DNA of 64,000 nucleotides from Burkholderiaceae bacterium. Lineage in GTDB: Bacteria; Pseudomonadota; Gammaproteobacteria; Burkholderiales; Burkholderiaceae_B. Location: the NCBI GenBank assembly GCA_004322135.1, contig SCSG01000004.1, positions 1-64,000 on the forward strand. The letters are read 5' to 3'. Below are positions 18,553 through 27,881 of this stretch, one piece after another. Within the stretch, counting starts at the first letter, position 1; each line of letters starts with the position of its first letter. Under the pieces are notes generated by a model. The model was not told the DNA's origin. It saw only the letters and a list, made by a program, of their open reading frames with translations, and did not search any database. A program made the position numbers and the translations under genes.

Positions 18553-19641
18553 TTACTCCCGCGATGAAGAGCCCGGGGCTATGCCTTCACCGCTCACGCG
18601 TGCATATTCATCCAGATAACGCCGTGCCATCGTGGTGGCGTCATGCTCGCGCAGCACGTAGTCACGGGCGCGGGCAACCATGCCTTTGCGTAAATCCGCA
18701 TCGTCCAGAACACGCCCAAGGGCCTGAGCGATTCCCTGCGCATCACCCACCTTGCACGACAGGCCTCGCCCATCGGCCGTCAGCTCGGGCAGGCCACCCG
18801 CATCGGTCGCCACCACGGGCACCGAATAAAGGAAAGCATCCAGCACACTGCTGCCCAGCGCTTCTTCGCGCGAACTCAGCACAAACACATCCATCAATCG
18901 GTACAGATCCTCAATGCGGCTTTGAAAGCCCGCGAAGAGATAGTGCCGCTCCAGACCCAGCTCGCGCACCAGCTGAAATGCCTGCGCGGCCACATCGCCC
19001 GCGGCGCCCAGATGCAGGAAGACAAAGTCATCGCGGGTCTGGCGCAGAATGGCTATAGCCCGAATCAATGTGAAGGGATCTTTTTCATGCGTCAGGGCCG
19101 CCGCCGTGGCGATCACCCGTTTGCCCGCCAAGCCACGTTTTTCTGCAAAGGCACGTATGTGTTGCAAATCAACGGGGAATTCGACGACGGCGCTGGGTAT
19201 CAGTGCAACAGACAGGCCCGCGCCGCGCGGCTGCGCGGCAGCCGCCTCGCTGATGGCGACGAACGCGTCGGCCTTGCGCCACTTCCAGACCGTTTTGCGC
19301 AGACGCGCCGCCGGTACGGAAAATGCGGTACGCCGGGTAAACACGACTGGCCGGCGCAGCCACCATTTAAGCAGCGCGAGCCAGGTCAACGTGTTGGCCG
19401 TTTGCGCATGCAGGACATCAAAGCCCCGGCCGCACCGCAGCAGAAACCCTACAAGGCTGCCCATGCCGCCAACCTCGTGAACCACAAAACCCTCTGCAGC
19501 AGCGGCCTTGGCCAGCGCCCCACCCTTGCGGGCCGCAAGCTCGGCCTCGTGGCCCGTCGCACGAAACTGGCGCATGCACAGCAGGGTCTGTCTTTCACCC
19601 CCGCGCCATCCTCGTTCGATGTTCAATTGCAAAATCCGCAT
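18553..19641 (-). CDS. Glycosyltransferase family 4 protein
   Basis: A 362-residue GT-B fold retaining glycosyltransferase. The N-terminal domain begins MRILQLNIERGWRGGERQ, the acceptor side. The C-terminal nucleotide-sugar domain has FAGFQSRIEDLYRLMDVFVLSS, then the EEALGSSVLDAF motif (the E-x7-E type of GT4) and PVVATDAGGLPELT. The likely role is transfer of a sugar to LPS core or another envelope glycan. The sugar cannot be read from sequence. It lies 6 bases after the MFS gene, which itself follows glmU, so these envelope-linked genes may be co-transcribed. Confidence 0.85.
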   Translation of the reverse strand: MRILQLNIERGWRGGERQTLLCMRQFRATGHEAELAARKGGALAKAAAAEGFVVHEVGGMGSLVGFLLRCGRGFDVLHAQTANTLTWLALLKWWLRRPVVFTRRTAFSVPAARLRKTVWKWRKADAFVAISEAAAAQPRGAGLSVALIPSAVVEFPVDLQHIRAFAEKRGLAGKRVIATAAALTHEKDPFTLIRAIAILRQTRDDFVFLHLGAAGDVAAQAFQLVRELGLERHYLFAGFQSRIEDLYRLMDVFVLSSREEALGSSVLDAFLYSVPVVATDAGGLPELTADGRGLSCKVGDAQGIAQALGRVLDDADLRKGMVARARDYVLREHDATTMARRYLDEYARVSGEGIAPGSSSRE

Positions 19642-19647
19642 GACGGC

Positions 19648-21033
19648 TTATATTTCCAGGTCGGGAACAGGGCTGAAGTAACGGGCAATATTGATGATCA
19701 ATGCCCCCAGCGAACACAGTATGGCCACAACCAGGCCCAGAACAGCGCCATCCGCCACACTAACATGAAACGCAACGGCGGCAAGCGCCGTTCCCAGGCT
19801 TTGCCCAAACACGCGCGTCGTGGCCTGCAACCCACCCGCAGCGCCACTGCGCCGGCGTGGGGCACCAACCAACATGGCCCGATTGTTGGGGCTTTGGAAA
19901 AAGCCAAATCCCACGCCGCCCAGCAGCATAGTGATGCCAACCCACCCAAAACCGGCATCCAGCGGCAAGACCGCCACCCATATAAGCGCCAGTGTCATGC
20001 AAACGGCACCAATCGCACACAGCACCGAAACCTGATACCTATCGGCCAAATGACCAGCCACGGGCGCCATTACTGCCACACCAACGGACCAAGCCCCCAG
20101 CAGCAACCCGGTTTCGGCATAAGAATAGGACAACACATTCAGAAAATAGAATGGCAGCGCGACAAAGGCTGCCATGGCCGAGGCGAACGAACAGCAAGAC
20201 GCCGCCACCGCATAGGCCACCGGTGTAATACGCAACAAGTCCACGGGCACCAGAGGTGCCGGGCCTTGCGAGCGACGAACCAGTGCAATCGTGCACGGAG
20301 CCGCCACAACCATGCAGGCCAGTGCCACCCATGGCGCGCTGACCAGCATGTCGAGTCCGGTAATGAACAGCCCGAACACCATGACACTGAGCGCGCAAGC
20401 CCACCAGTCGAAGCGGCTCTTGCTCACGGGCACGTCAGGCATGAAGCGAACGCCAAGATGGGCAACCAGACACAACGGCACATACAGCGCGAACAGCCAG
20501 GGCCAGGACGATACGTCCAGAATGAAGGCACCTATAGTCGGCCCCAGCACGGCCATCACGGCAACCATCAACGCACTCAGGCTGATTCCAAAGCCCATTT
20601 TGCGTATGGGATAGATATTGCGCACCAGGCCGCCAATCAGACACATCAACATCGACGACCCAAAGCCCTGGAACACACGTGCCGCCAGCAAAGCAAAAAA
20701 ACTTCCCGCCAGTGCGCACGCCACCGCTCCCAGCATGAATACCGTCAGGCCCGCTGCCAGCATGCGTCGAAACCCGATGCGTCCTGCCACGGCGGTAAAC
20801 GGCAGCAGCGAAACGACGATGGCCAGACTGTTCGCGATGACCACCCACATGACCAGGCTGGGCGTGACATTCAGGTCTTTGGACATGGCCGGCAACGCCA
20901 CGTTGACCATCGTAGAGTCCAGCGAGGCCAAGGTCAGCACCACCATCAGTGTCGCAACAGCCCAGTACCGCCTGGGCACCGGGAGCCCGTCCGGCAACAA
21001 GGCGACAGAAGAAGAGATCTCGGCGGACGGCAT
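19648..21033 (-). CDS. MFS exporter, DHA2 (EmrB/QacA-like) family
   Basis: A 461-residue membrane protein with about 14 helices, the number typical of the DHA2 family. Helix 1 carries the motif LASLDSTMVNVALPAMSKDL. The loop after helix 2 reads VAGRIGFRRML (motif A), and helix 5 contains the GPTIGAFI motif C of drug/H+ antiporters. The start at 21033 lies one base after the glmU stop (TAG-C-ATG), which implies translational coupling; a frame extended upstream into glmU is less likely. The substrate is unknown. Confidence 0.85.
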   Translation of the reverse strand: MPSAEISSSVALLPDGLPVPRRYWAVATLMVVLTLASLDSTMVNVALPAMSKDLNVTPSLVMWVVIANSLAIVVSLLPFTAVAGRIGFRRMLAAGLTVFMLGAVACALAGSFFALLAARVFQGFGSSMLMCLIGGLVRNIYPIRKMGFGISLSALMVAVMAVLGPTIGAFILDVSSWPWLFALYVPLCLVAHLGVRFMPDVPVSKSRFDWWACALSVMVFGLFITGLDMLVSAPWVALACMVVAAPCTIALVRRSQGPAPLVPVDLLRITPVAYAVAASCCSFASAMAAFVALPFYFLNVLSYSYAETGLLLGAWSVGVAVMAPVAGHLADRYQVSVLCAIGAVCMTLALIWVAVLPLDAGFGWVGITMLLGGVGFGFFQSPNNRAMLVGAPRRRSGAAGGLQATTRVFGQSLGTALAAVAFHVSVADGAVLGLVVAILCSLGALIINIARYFSPVPDLEI

Positions 21034-21034
21034 G

Positions 21035-22408
21035 CTAGGGCTTCTTGCCTGGCCGCCTCCAGCCTGCAATGGTCTTCTGCGCGACACGGGAAATGGTCAG
21101 TTGTTCCGCCGGGGCATCTTTGGTAAGGGTCGTGCCCGCGCCCAGGGTTGCGCCGCGACCAACGGTGACTGGCGCCACCAACTGTGTGTCCGAACCGATG
21201 AATGCGTCGTCTTCAATGACAGTCTGGAACTTGTTCACGCCATCATAATTGCAAGTAATGGTTCCCGCGCCGATATTGACGCGCGCGCCAACCTGCGCAT
21301 CGCCGATATACGCCAGATGGTTTGCCTTGGAACCCTGACCGAGTCGGCTCTTTTTTATTTCCACGAAATTGCCCACGTGCGCCTCATTGCCGATGTCAGC
21401 TCCTGGCCGCAACCGCGCGTAGGGGCCAATGCGCGCGCCCTCACCCACCACCGCGTCCTGAACATGGCTGAACGCTTCAACGTGCGTGCCGGTGCCAATG
21501 CGGGCGTCCTTGATGACGCAATGCGGTCCAATGCGCACGCCGTCCGCCAAGTCGACGCGCCCTTCGAACACGCAGCCCACATCGATGAACACGTCGCGCC
21601 CACATTCCAGCGTGCCGCGCACATCGAAGCGCGCGGGATCGGCCAACGCCACGCCGTGTTCAAGCTGTCGACGCGCCAGCTCACCCTGCCAGATGCGCTC
21701 AAGCTGCGCCTGCTGCCCACGACTGTTCACACCCAGCGTCTCCCAGCTTGCGGCTGCCTGTGCGGTATTGACCATGACCTCATCGTGCACGGCAAGGCCG
21801 ATCACGTCGGTCAGATAATATTCGCCCTGGGCGTTGTCATCGGTGATCCGCGACAACCACTCTTTAAGTCGGGCCGTGGGAGCAACGAGAATACCTGTAT
21901 TGACTTCAGCAATGCCACGCTCGGCGTCGGTCGCATCTTTGTCTTCGACAATGCGCTCGACCTGCCCGCGTTCGTTGCGCACCACGCGACCATAACCCGC
22001 AGGATCGGCAAGCGTCTCGGTAAGCACGGCCATCCCCTGAGCACGACTTTGCAGCAGTCTGGAAAGCGTATCGGACTGCACCAGCGGCACGTCGCCATAC
22101 AACACCAGCGTGGCATCGGTGGCCTGTTCGCCACCCACTAGCTGTGGTATTGCCTGCTGCACCGCGTGACCGGTACCGAGCTGCGAGTCCTGCAGGGCAA
22201 ACTGCACACTCGGGTAGGCGGACAGTGCTGCCTGGACATGCTGCGCACCATGTCCCACCACAACGACAATGCGATCCGGACCGAGCAACTGTGCAGTATC
22301 CAGCACATGCGCCAGCATGGGTCTGCCCGCAATGGTGTGCAGTACCTTCGGCAAATCGGACCGCATGCGCTTACCCAGACCTGCCGCCAAAATCACAATA
22401 TTCAGCAT
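21035..22408 (-). CDS. glmU: Bifunctional UDP-GlcNAc pyrophosphorylase / GlcN-1-P acetyltransferase
   Basis: A 457-residue two-domain enzyme that acetylates glucosamine-1-phosphate and couples it to UTP, giving UDP-GlcNAc. The N-terminal uridylyltransferase has [18 protein letters not shown] (GXGTRM-type motif and Lys). The C-terminal left-handed beta-helix has hexapeptide repeats ([31 protein letters not shown]) and catalytic residues in [20 protein letters not shown]. The start at 22408 ([10 protein letters not shown]) fits the family; the frame could be extended 21 residues. Together with glmS it supplies cell-wall precursor. Confidence 0.96.
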   Translation of the reverse strand: MLNIVILAAGLGKRMRSDLPKVLHTIAGRPMLAHVLDTAQLLGPDRIVVVVGHGAQHVQAALSAYPSVQFALQDSQLGTGHAVQQAIPQLVGGEQATDATLVLYGDVPLVQSDTLSRLLQSRAQGMAVLTETLADPAGYGRVVRNERGQVERIVEDKDATDAERGIAEVNTGILVAPTARLKEWLSRITDDNAQGEYYLTDVIGLAVHDEVMVNTAQAAASWETLGVNSRGQQAQLERIWQGELARRQLEHGVALADPARFDVRGTLECGRDVFIDVGCVFEGRVDLADGVRIGPHCVIKDARIGTGTHVEAFSHVQDAVVGEGARIGPYARLRPGADIGNEAHVGNFVEIKKSRLGQGSKANHLAYIGDAQVGARVNIGAGTITCNYDGVNKFQTVIEDDAFIGSDTQLVAPVTVGRGATLGAGTTLTKDAPAEQLTISRVAQKTIAGWRRPGKKP

Positions 22409-22520
22409 TGATTCGTCAGATAAAAAATAATGAAATCGTTGCGGCGCCATGGCTCCGCACTGGACCAACACATCGGGATACCGCAGGACGCGCTACTCCA
22501 ACAAAGCCACGCGTCAAGTA

Positions 22521-23240
22521 TCAGGACGACCGCGTACCCGGCGAGGCTGAGCGTTTGCGCGCCGCCTTGCGGGCCGGCTTTGCCGCCTTCGCACCGCCTT
22601 TTGCCGCGGGTGATTTTACGGCAGCGGCCGCCGCACTACTCGCGCTTTCGACTGCCGCCGCAGCCTGCTCGGCCAATGGACGTGAAGCCGCCTGGACTGC
22701 CTCGGCGCCCTGCATGGTGGCGGCCGCCAGAGTATTGAATTGACTTTGCAGCATGTTCCACCAGGCCTGGGCGGGATCCCCTTCCGCCAGACCCGGGACT
22801 GCACCAGTGCCAGGTGCGGATTCGTTGGCTGTTTCGTGAGCCGATTTGATTTTGGCCTGACCCGAAGGCTTGAGGCCCAGCACGACCTCCAGCGGCGAAG
22901 CCTCTCCATTTGCGGACCCGTCCGTTGCCGGCGCGCCCACAAATGCCCTGAGCGTCGCAATGGTTGCACGCTGAACCTCGAGCCCCTGAATCGTGCTGGC
23001 AAGCATGGAAAGACTCATGCGCAGCCAATTTTCAACGGCACGCATTTCTGAGATGCGACGGTCCAGTTCCTCGACGCTGGCGGGGGCGGCCATTCCAGAG
23101 TTGGCAAGGGCGCCCGAACTGGACATACCTTGCCAGGCCTGGCGCATCATTTCCATACTGGCAAGCAATGGGTTGCCAGCAGTCGCGCCCGCCTGACCGA
23201 AACCGGGCAAGACAAAGGGGTTGGTGTTTTGCGTAGTCAC
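22521..23240 (-). CDS. phaM: PhaM-like polyhydroxybutyrate granule protein
   Basis: A 239-residue protein with GFGQAGATAGNPLLASMEMMRQAW near the N terminus, a helical middle (SVEELDRRISEMRAVENWL), and an Ala/Lys/Arg-rich histone-like tail (AKPARKAARKRS). This is the layout of PhaM, which activates PHB synthase and links granules to the nucleoid in beta-proteobacteria. The start is taken as GTG at 23240 because AGGAG lies 5 bases upstream; an in-frame TTG at 23270 has no such site. It implies that the organism makes polyhydroxyalkanoate. Confidence 0.8.
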   Translation of the reverse strand: MTTQNTNPFVLPGFGQAGATAGNPLLASMEMMRQAWQGMSSSGALANSGMAAPASVEELDRRISEMRAVENWLRMSLSMLASTIQGLEVQRATIATLRAFVGAPATDGSANGEASPLEVVLGLKPSGQAKIKSAHETANESAPGTGAVPGLAEGDPAQAWWNMLQSQFNTLAAATMQGAEAVQAASRPLAEQAAAAVESASSAAAAAVKSPAAKGGAKAAKPARKAARKRSASPGTRSS

Positions 23241-23327
23241 GGATGCTCCTGGTGGAGGGGTTGAAGGCAAGAACTTGCAGCCGATGGTATAAGCTTAAAC
23301 TGAACCGTGCCTTACCGTCTAATCATC

Positions 23328-23555
23328 ATGCAAAACACCTATACGCTTGCCGATATGGAAGCCGCCATCAACTACTGGCGTGCCCGCCTTCCTTCGCAAA
23401 GTGAAGCCATGTGCCTGTGTGCCCAGGCAAGCGCTCTGGCTGAACCCTATGCGCTGATGATCTTCAATGCCCAGCGCACTATCGCGCTTGCGGACTTGCC
23501 GCCTGCGGCGCAGCAGGCACTGAACGAGTGGCACGAGGCCCATCAAGGCGCTTGA
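23328..23555 (+). CDS. DUF3717 domain protein
   Basis: A 75-residue protein beginning MQNTYTLADMEAAINYWRARLP, the conserved start of the DUF3717 family, which is found mainly in Burkholderiales. It contains SEAMCLCAQASALAEPYALMI. No function is established. The ATG at 23328 is preferred to the upstream frame start at 23307, which would be non-ATG. Its 3' end overlaps the convergent Nudix gene by 77 bases. Confidence 0.8.
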   Translation: MQNTYTLADMEAAINYWRARLPSQSEAMCLCAQASALAEPYALMIFNAQRTIALADLPPAAQQALNEWHEAHQGA

Positions 23556-24357
23556 GCAAACAATCCAGGACCACCAGCTCGGCCTCAAGCGTGAACTCAT
23601 CGGCACACGCCAGCTCCCAGGCCTGCTCGAGCGGGACGGCGCGAATTTCGCTGACCTCGCCATCCAGGTTATGCGGGACGACGGCAGCATCAAGGACGCC
23701 TTCGCTAACCAGAACGTTTTCAACCTGATACCCTTCGGGCAGGCGCCTGTGCATGCGCAAAATCGTGCGCAACGGCGTGCGGGCCGCCATGTCGGCCGGC
23801 CGCAGCCCGGCTTCCTCGTTGCTCTCGCGCAACAAGGAGTCCTCGCGGCTTTCACCAGCGGCTGTAAGCCCGCCAACCAGCGTGTCCCACATATTGGGGT
23901 TGGTGGATTTGGTGGGCGCACGCCGGGCAATCCACAAATGTCCTTCAGGAGTCCAAGCATTGAAATGCACCGCAGTCGTCAGCAGACCGAGAGGACGCAG
24001 TGCCGCCCGTTCGATGACGCCGAGGCGTTGCCCTTCACCCATCACATCAAGCAATTCGTTGCGCCAGCCACGCACGCAACCACCTTCATTCAGTACGCGA
24101 GCGACGTTTTCAAGTACTTTGTTAAGAGACAGGCACGGCGCTGCGGTATTGGTAATGTGTACGGCCTCTGCACTGATCTCGACTCCGGGCACCTCGCTCA
24201 GAACTTGTGTGGCGCGGGCCGTTATCCAGCCCGCCACGCGTCCCGACACCGTCAATGGCCGCGATCCGCGAGGAGGCAACTGCTGGGTGCGCTTTATAAG
24301 TTGTTGATAACGCTTGTCAATAGCCGGAATCAACGAAAGATCAAAGGCGGACTTCAT
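23479..24357 (-). CDS. Nudix hydrolase with DUF4743 N-terminal domain
   Basis: A 292-residue protein. The Nudix box is complete: GGLTAAGESREDSLLRESNEEAGL fits G-x5-E-x7-R-E-x2-E-E-x-G. Before it is the DUF4743 domain seen in thiamine-pyrophosphokinase-like Nudix proteins (HFNAWTPEGHLWIARRA just before the box). Such enzymes hydrolyse nucleoside or thiamine diphosphate derivatives. The start at 24357 (MKSAFDLS) is preferred; the frame continues to 24450 without support. The last 25 codons overlap the DUF3717 gene on the other strand. The Pro/Ala-rich tail is unconserved in character. Confidence 0.85.
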   Translation of the reverse strand: MKSAFDLSLIPAIDKRYQQLIKRTQQLPPRGSRPLTVSGRVAGWITARATQVLSEVPGVEISAEAVHITNTAAPCLSLNKVLENVARVLNEGGCVRGWRNELLDVMGEGQRLGVIERAALRPLGLLTTAVHFNAWTPEGHLWIARRAPTKSTNPNMWDTLVGGLTAAGESREDSLLRESNEEAGLRPADMAARTPLRTILRMHRRLPEGYQVENVLVSEGVLDAAVVPHNLDGEVSEIRAVPLEQAWELACADEFTLEAELVVLDCLLKRLDGPRATRSVPAAPQAASPQAR

Positions 24358-24619
24358 GGCACAATTGTATGTTAAACCGCACGTAAGCACGCTACGGTAC
24401 ACTGAAACTCTTAGGTTGGCAGAATTGTTATTAGCGCACTGAAGTCGCATGTTCGCTATAATTCTGCCGTCTCGTTGTCATTAATTCGAGTAGGCAATCT
24501 GAGGCATTTGGAATTTATAGCCTACCAACCAACCATATCGTGCGTTCTCCAAAAGCTTTTTGATCACTGTTTGATTCAAACCAGCGCGTGGTGAGCGTAC
24601 GCCGTATTTCGAGGTCAGC

Positions 24620-25780
24620 ATGAAGAAGTTGAGAGGGATGCTGGGGACCGGCGCCTTGCTGTTTGCAAGCGTTGCCAGTGCGCAGTTACAAGATATGCCC
24701 GGAGGCCCCAAGGTCAATCAGCTTGACCTCCCTGTGGGAGTGACACCGATTGCGCACGACATCATGTGGCTGAACTGGATGATTCTCATCGTCTGTACGG
24801 TCATCTTCATTGGCGTGTTCGGCGTAATGATGTATTCGGTCGTGATGCACCGCAAGTCTCGCCACCCGGTTCCGTCCAAACGCGACGAACACATGGCCAT
24901 TGAACTTGCCTGGACGATCATCCCGTTCCTCATAATTATCGGCATGGCGGTTCCGGCCACCCGAACGGTCATCGCCATGAAAGACACCTCCGGCGCCGAT
25001 ATGACAGTAAAAGTCACGGGTTACCAATGGCGGTGGGGCTACGACTATCTCGATGGCTCGGCCAGCGGCGTTCACTTTCTCTCCACGCTTTCCACCACCC
25101 AGGCCCAGATCATGGGCAAGGCGCCGAAAGACAAGTTCTATCTCATGGAGGTCGACAAACCACTGGTCGTGCCGGTCAACAAGAAAATCCGCGTGGTGCT
25201 TACCGCCGATGACGTCATCCATTCGTGGGCTGTGCCCGACTTCGGCGTCAAGCAGGACGCCATTCCGGGTTTCCTGCGCGACACCTGGTTCAAGGCTGAA
25301 AAAATCGGTACGTATCGCGGCCAGTGCTCGGAGCTGTGCGGCAAAAATCACGCCTTCATGCCTATTGTCGTAAAGGTGGTTTCGCAAGCCGACTTCGACA
25401 AGTGGGCGGCAAGCGAGAAAAAAGCCTCGACAAGCGCCGCCGATGATCCCAAAAAAACCTACTCCAAGGCTGAACTCATGGCTCGCGGCGAAAAGGTGTT
25501 CTCCAGCACCTGCGTTGCCTGCCATCAGGCCAATGGCAAAGGGATACCCGGTACCTTCCCCGCGCTGGACGGCGACACGAAATTCGTGCTGGCTCCCAAG
25601 AAAGGCCAGATCCTTACCGTGCTCAACGGCCACCCAGGCACCGCCATGGCAGCATGGCGCGACCAATTGAATGACGTTGAAATCGCGTCGGTCATCACTT
25701 ACACCCGCAATGCATGGGGCAACGAAGGCAAGGGCCCCGACCCGGTGGTTCAGCCGTCCGACGTCACTGCCTTGCGCTAA
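24620..25780 (+). CDS. coxB: Cytochrome c oxidase subunit II with fused cytochrome c (caa3 type)
   Basis: A 386-residue subunit II. It has a signal peptide (residues 1-21), two membrane helices (about 50-75 and 92-115) and the periplasmic CuA domain with CSELCGKNHAFM and an upstream IHSWAVPDFG. A C-terminal class I cytochrome c domain follows, with the haem motif CVACH near residue 297 and Met as likely sixth ligand in GTAMAAW. CuA accepts electrons from cytochrome c and passes them to subunit I. The fused haem domain makes this a caa3-type oxidase. It is the first gene of the oxidase cluster. Confidence 0.96.
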   Translation: MKKLRGMLGTGALLFASVASAQLQDMPGGPKVNQLDLPVGVTPIAHDIMWLNWMILIVCTVIFIGVFGVMMYSVVMHRKSRHPVPSKRDEHMAIELAWTIIPFLIIIGMAVPATRTVIAMKDTSGADMTVKVTGYQWRWGYDYLDGSASGVHFLSTLSTTQAQIMGKAPKDKFYLMEVDKPLVVPVNKKIRVVLTADDVIHSWAVPDFGVKQDAIPGFLRDTWFKAEKIGTYRGQCSELCGKNHAFMPIVVKVVSQADFDKWAASEKKASTSAADDPKKTYSKAELMARGEKVFSSTCVACHQANGKGIPGTFPALDGDTKFVLAPKKGQILTVLNGHPGTAMAAWRDQLNDVEIASVITYTRNAWGNEGKGPDPVVQPSDVTALR

Positions 25781-25873
25781 AGCACCGACCAAACAGACAA
25801 CGTATAAACACATTCACAAGTTATTGCCAGGGCGCCGCAAACCGCGCTCTGGTCAAGTAGGAAGGAGTCCACC

Positions 25874-27475
25874 ATGAGCAGTATTGCTGTTGACCACATC
25901 CCTGCCAGCCAAGGACACAGCGAACATACCCACGCCATACCACACGGCTGGCGGCGATGGCTGTTCGCCACCAACCACAAAGATATCGGGACGATGTATT
26001 TCATCTTCTCGTTCACCATGTTGCTGGAAGGCGGCACGCTGGCGCTGTTGCTGCGTACCGAACTGTTCGAACCGGGGCTGCAGTTTTTCCAGCCGGAACT
26101 GTTCAACCAGTTCACGAGCATGCACGGCCTGATCATGATTTTCGGGGCCATCATGCCGGCCTTCGTAGGCTTTGCCAACTGGATGGTTCCGCTGCAAATC
26201 GGTGCTTCCGACATGGCCTTCGCCCGCCTGAACAACTTCAGCTTCTGGCTGCTGCCAGTGGGCGCCACCCTGTGGACGGTCTCGTTCTTCGTGCCTGGCG
26301 GCGCCAATGCCGCAGGCTGGACCATGTACGCGCCGCTGTCCCTGCAAATGGGCCTTGGCATGGATTTCGCCATCTTTGGCATACACATCCTGGGCGCCTC
26401 GTCCATCATGGGTGCGATCAACATCATCGTCACCATCCTGAACCTGCGCGCACCCGGCATGACGCTAATGAAAATGCCGCTGTTCTGCTGGTGCTGGCTG
26501 GTTACCGCCTACCTGCTTATTGCCGTCATGCCGGTGCTGGCCGCGGCCGTTACCATGCTGCTTACCGACCGCCACTTCGGCACCTCGTTCTTTAATGCGG
26601 CGGGCGGCGGAGACCCGATCCTGTACCAGCACGTGTTCTGGTTCTTCGGACACCCCGAGGTCTACATCATGATCTTACCGGCGTTCGGCATCGTCTCTTC
26701 AGTCATACCCGCCTTTTCGCGTAAACACCTGTTCGGCTACTCGTCCATGGTGTATGCCGTAACGGCAATCGGCATCCTGTCGTTCCTCGTGTGGGCGCAC
26801 CACATGTTCGCCGTGGGCATGCCTGTTACCGCTCAGCTCTACTTCATGTATTCCACCATGCTTATTTCGGTGCCGACCGGGGTGAAGGTGTTCAATTGGC
26901 TTGCCACGATGTGGCGCGGATCACTCACATTCGAAACACCCATGTTGTGGGCAATCGGGTTCATCTTCGTGTTTGTCATTGGCGGCTTTACGGGTCTTAT
27001 CGTGGCCCTTGCTCCCATTGACATCGATTTGACCGACACGTATTTTGTCGTTGGTCACTTCCACTACGTGATGGTGGCCGGCTCACTGTTCGGAATGTTT
27101 GCCGGCGCCTACTACTGGCTGCCCAAATGGACCGGTCACATGTACAGCGAACGGCTGGGTAAATGGCACTTCTGGTCGAGCATGATTTCATTCAACATCA
27201 CGTTCTTCCCCATGCACTTCCTGGGCCTGGCCGGCATGCCGCGGCGCTACGCGGACTACGCGGCACAGTTCACCGACTTCCACCAGATCATCACCATCGG
27301 CGCTTTCTGGTTCGGCCTGTCGCAGATCCTGTTCCTTTACATCGTACTCAAGGCCTTCTCGGGCCGTGGCCCGGTTGCACCGGCAAAGCCCTGGGACGGT
27401 GCCGAAGGGCTCGAATGGGAAGTGCCTTCGCCAGCGCCGTACCACACGTTTGTGACGCCACCCACCGTCAAATAA
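25874..27475 (+). CDS. coxA: Cytochrome c oxidase subunit I
   Basis: A 533-residue haem-copper oxidase core with 12 membrane helices. The low-spin haem a and CuB ligands are recognisable: MHGLIM in helix II, WFFGHPEVYIMILP in helix VI with the covalent His-Tyr pair, HHMFAVG in helix VII, and HFHYVMV in helix X. It reduces O2 to water and pumps protons. AGGAAGGAG lies 9 bases upstream of the ATG. It is followed 8 bases later by a 37-residue assembly protein gene. Confidence 0.97.
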   Translation: MSSIAVDHIPASQGHSEHTHAIPHGWRRWLFATNHKDIGTMYFIFSFTMLLEGGTLALLLRTELFEPGLQFFQPELFNQFTSMHGLIMIFGAIMPAFVGFANWMVPLQIGASDMAFARLNNFSFWLLPVGATLWTVSFFVPGGANAAGWTMYAPLSLQMGLGMDFAIFGIHILGASSIMGAINIIVTILNLRAPGMTLMKMPLFCWCWLVTAYLLIAVMPVLAAAVTMLLTDRHFGTSFFNAAGGGDPILYQHVFWFFGHPEVYIMILPAFGIVSSVIPAFSRKHLFGYSSMVYAVTAIGILSFLVWAHHMFAVGMPVTAQLYFMYSTMLISVPTGVKVFNWLATMWRGSLTFETPMLWAIGFIFVFVIGGFTGLIVALAPIDIDLTDTYFVVGHFHYVMVAGSLFGMFAGAYYWLPKWTGHMYSERLGKWHFWSSMISFNITFFPMHFLGLAGMPRRYADYAAQFTDFHQIITIGAFWFGLSQILFLYIVLKAFSGRGPVAPAKPWDGAEGLEWEVPSPAPYHTFVTPPTVK

Positions 27476-27483
27476 GCACAGCC

Positions 27484-27597
27484 ATGACCCCCGAACAACG
27501 CCGCCGCAGCCGCAACACCGGAATCGCTCTCGCAATCTTTGTCATTGCAGTGCTTGTCTGGACGTACGTGCGCGGTGGCGCGATTCTTATAAACTGA
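27484..27597 (+). CDS. Small cytochrome oxidase assembly protein (37 residues)
   Basis: A very short gene between coxA and the DUF2970 gene. It encodes MTPEQRRRSRNTGIALAIF followed by one membrane helix and the end VRGGAILIN. Basic residues before the helix predict an N-in orientation. This small protein is a regular part of Burkholderiales oxidase operons, where it normally precedes ctaG. The ATG at 27484 comes 8 bases after the coxA stop. Its precise role is not established. Confidence 0.75.
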   Translation: MTPEQRRRSRNTGIALAIFVIAVLVWTYVRGGAILIN

Positions 27598-27607
27598 GCA
27601 GGCCGCC

Positions 27608-27835
27608 ATGAGCGACGACACGAATCAGCCCACACCGCGAAAACTCAATTTTCTACAAATGTTGAGAACCGTCGGATGGGGGCTCCTGGGATTGCGCAAG
27701 CGCTCGGGGCACGACGGCGATGTTTCAGGGGGCATGGATCCGGTGCATCTTATTATCGTGGCGCTTGCCGCCACCGCGCTATTTATCGTGGTTCTGATCG
27801 GGATCGCTCGCCTGTTCATCAGCCACGCAATCTGA
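27608..27835 (+). CDS. DUF2970 membrane protein
   Basis: A 75-residue protein with FLQMLRTVGWGLLGLRKR and a single C-terminal membrane helix (VHLIIVALAATALFIVVLIG), the layout of the DUF2970 family found beside cytochrome oxidase genes in beta-proteobacteria. It starts 10 bases after the small assembly protein gene. In relatives, ctaG usually sits between these two, but here it is missing. Function unknown, probably oxidase assembly. Confidence 0.8.
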   Translation: MSDDTNQPTPRKLNFLQMLRTVGWGLLGLRKRSGHDGDVSGGMDPVHLIIVALAATALFIVVLIGIARLFISHAI

Positions 27836-27881
27836 CAATTTGATATCGTATAGTTAAATAAATTTGTTTCAGGAGATAAAC

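Noticed and set aside
18922..21126. A 734-codon plus-strand open frame
   Set aside because: It is antisense to the glycosyltransferase and MFS genes and is rich in His, Gln and Arg, the usual shadow composition of high-G+C genes.
20618..22141. A 507-codon plus-strand open frame over glmU
   Set aside because: Antisense shadow of glmU and the MFS gene; no domain pattern, while glmU is unmistakable on the other strand.
24686..25813. A 375-codon minus-strand frame opposite coxB
   Set aside because: Shadow of the well-defined oxidase subunit II gene.
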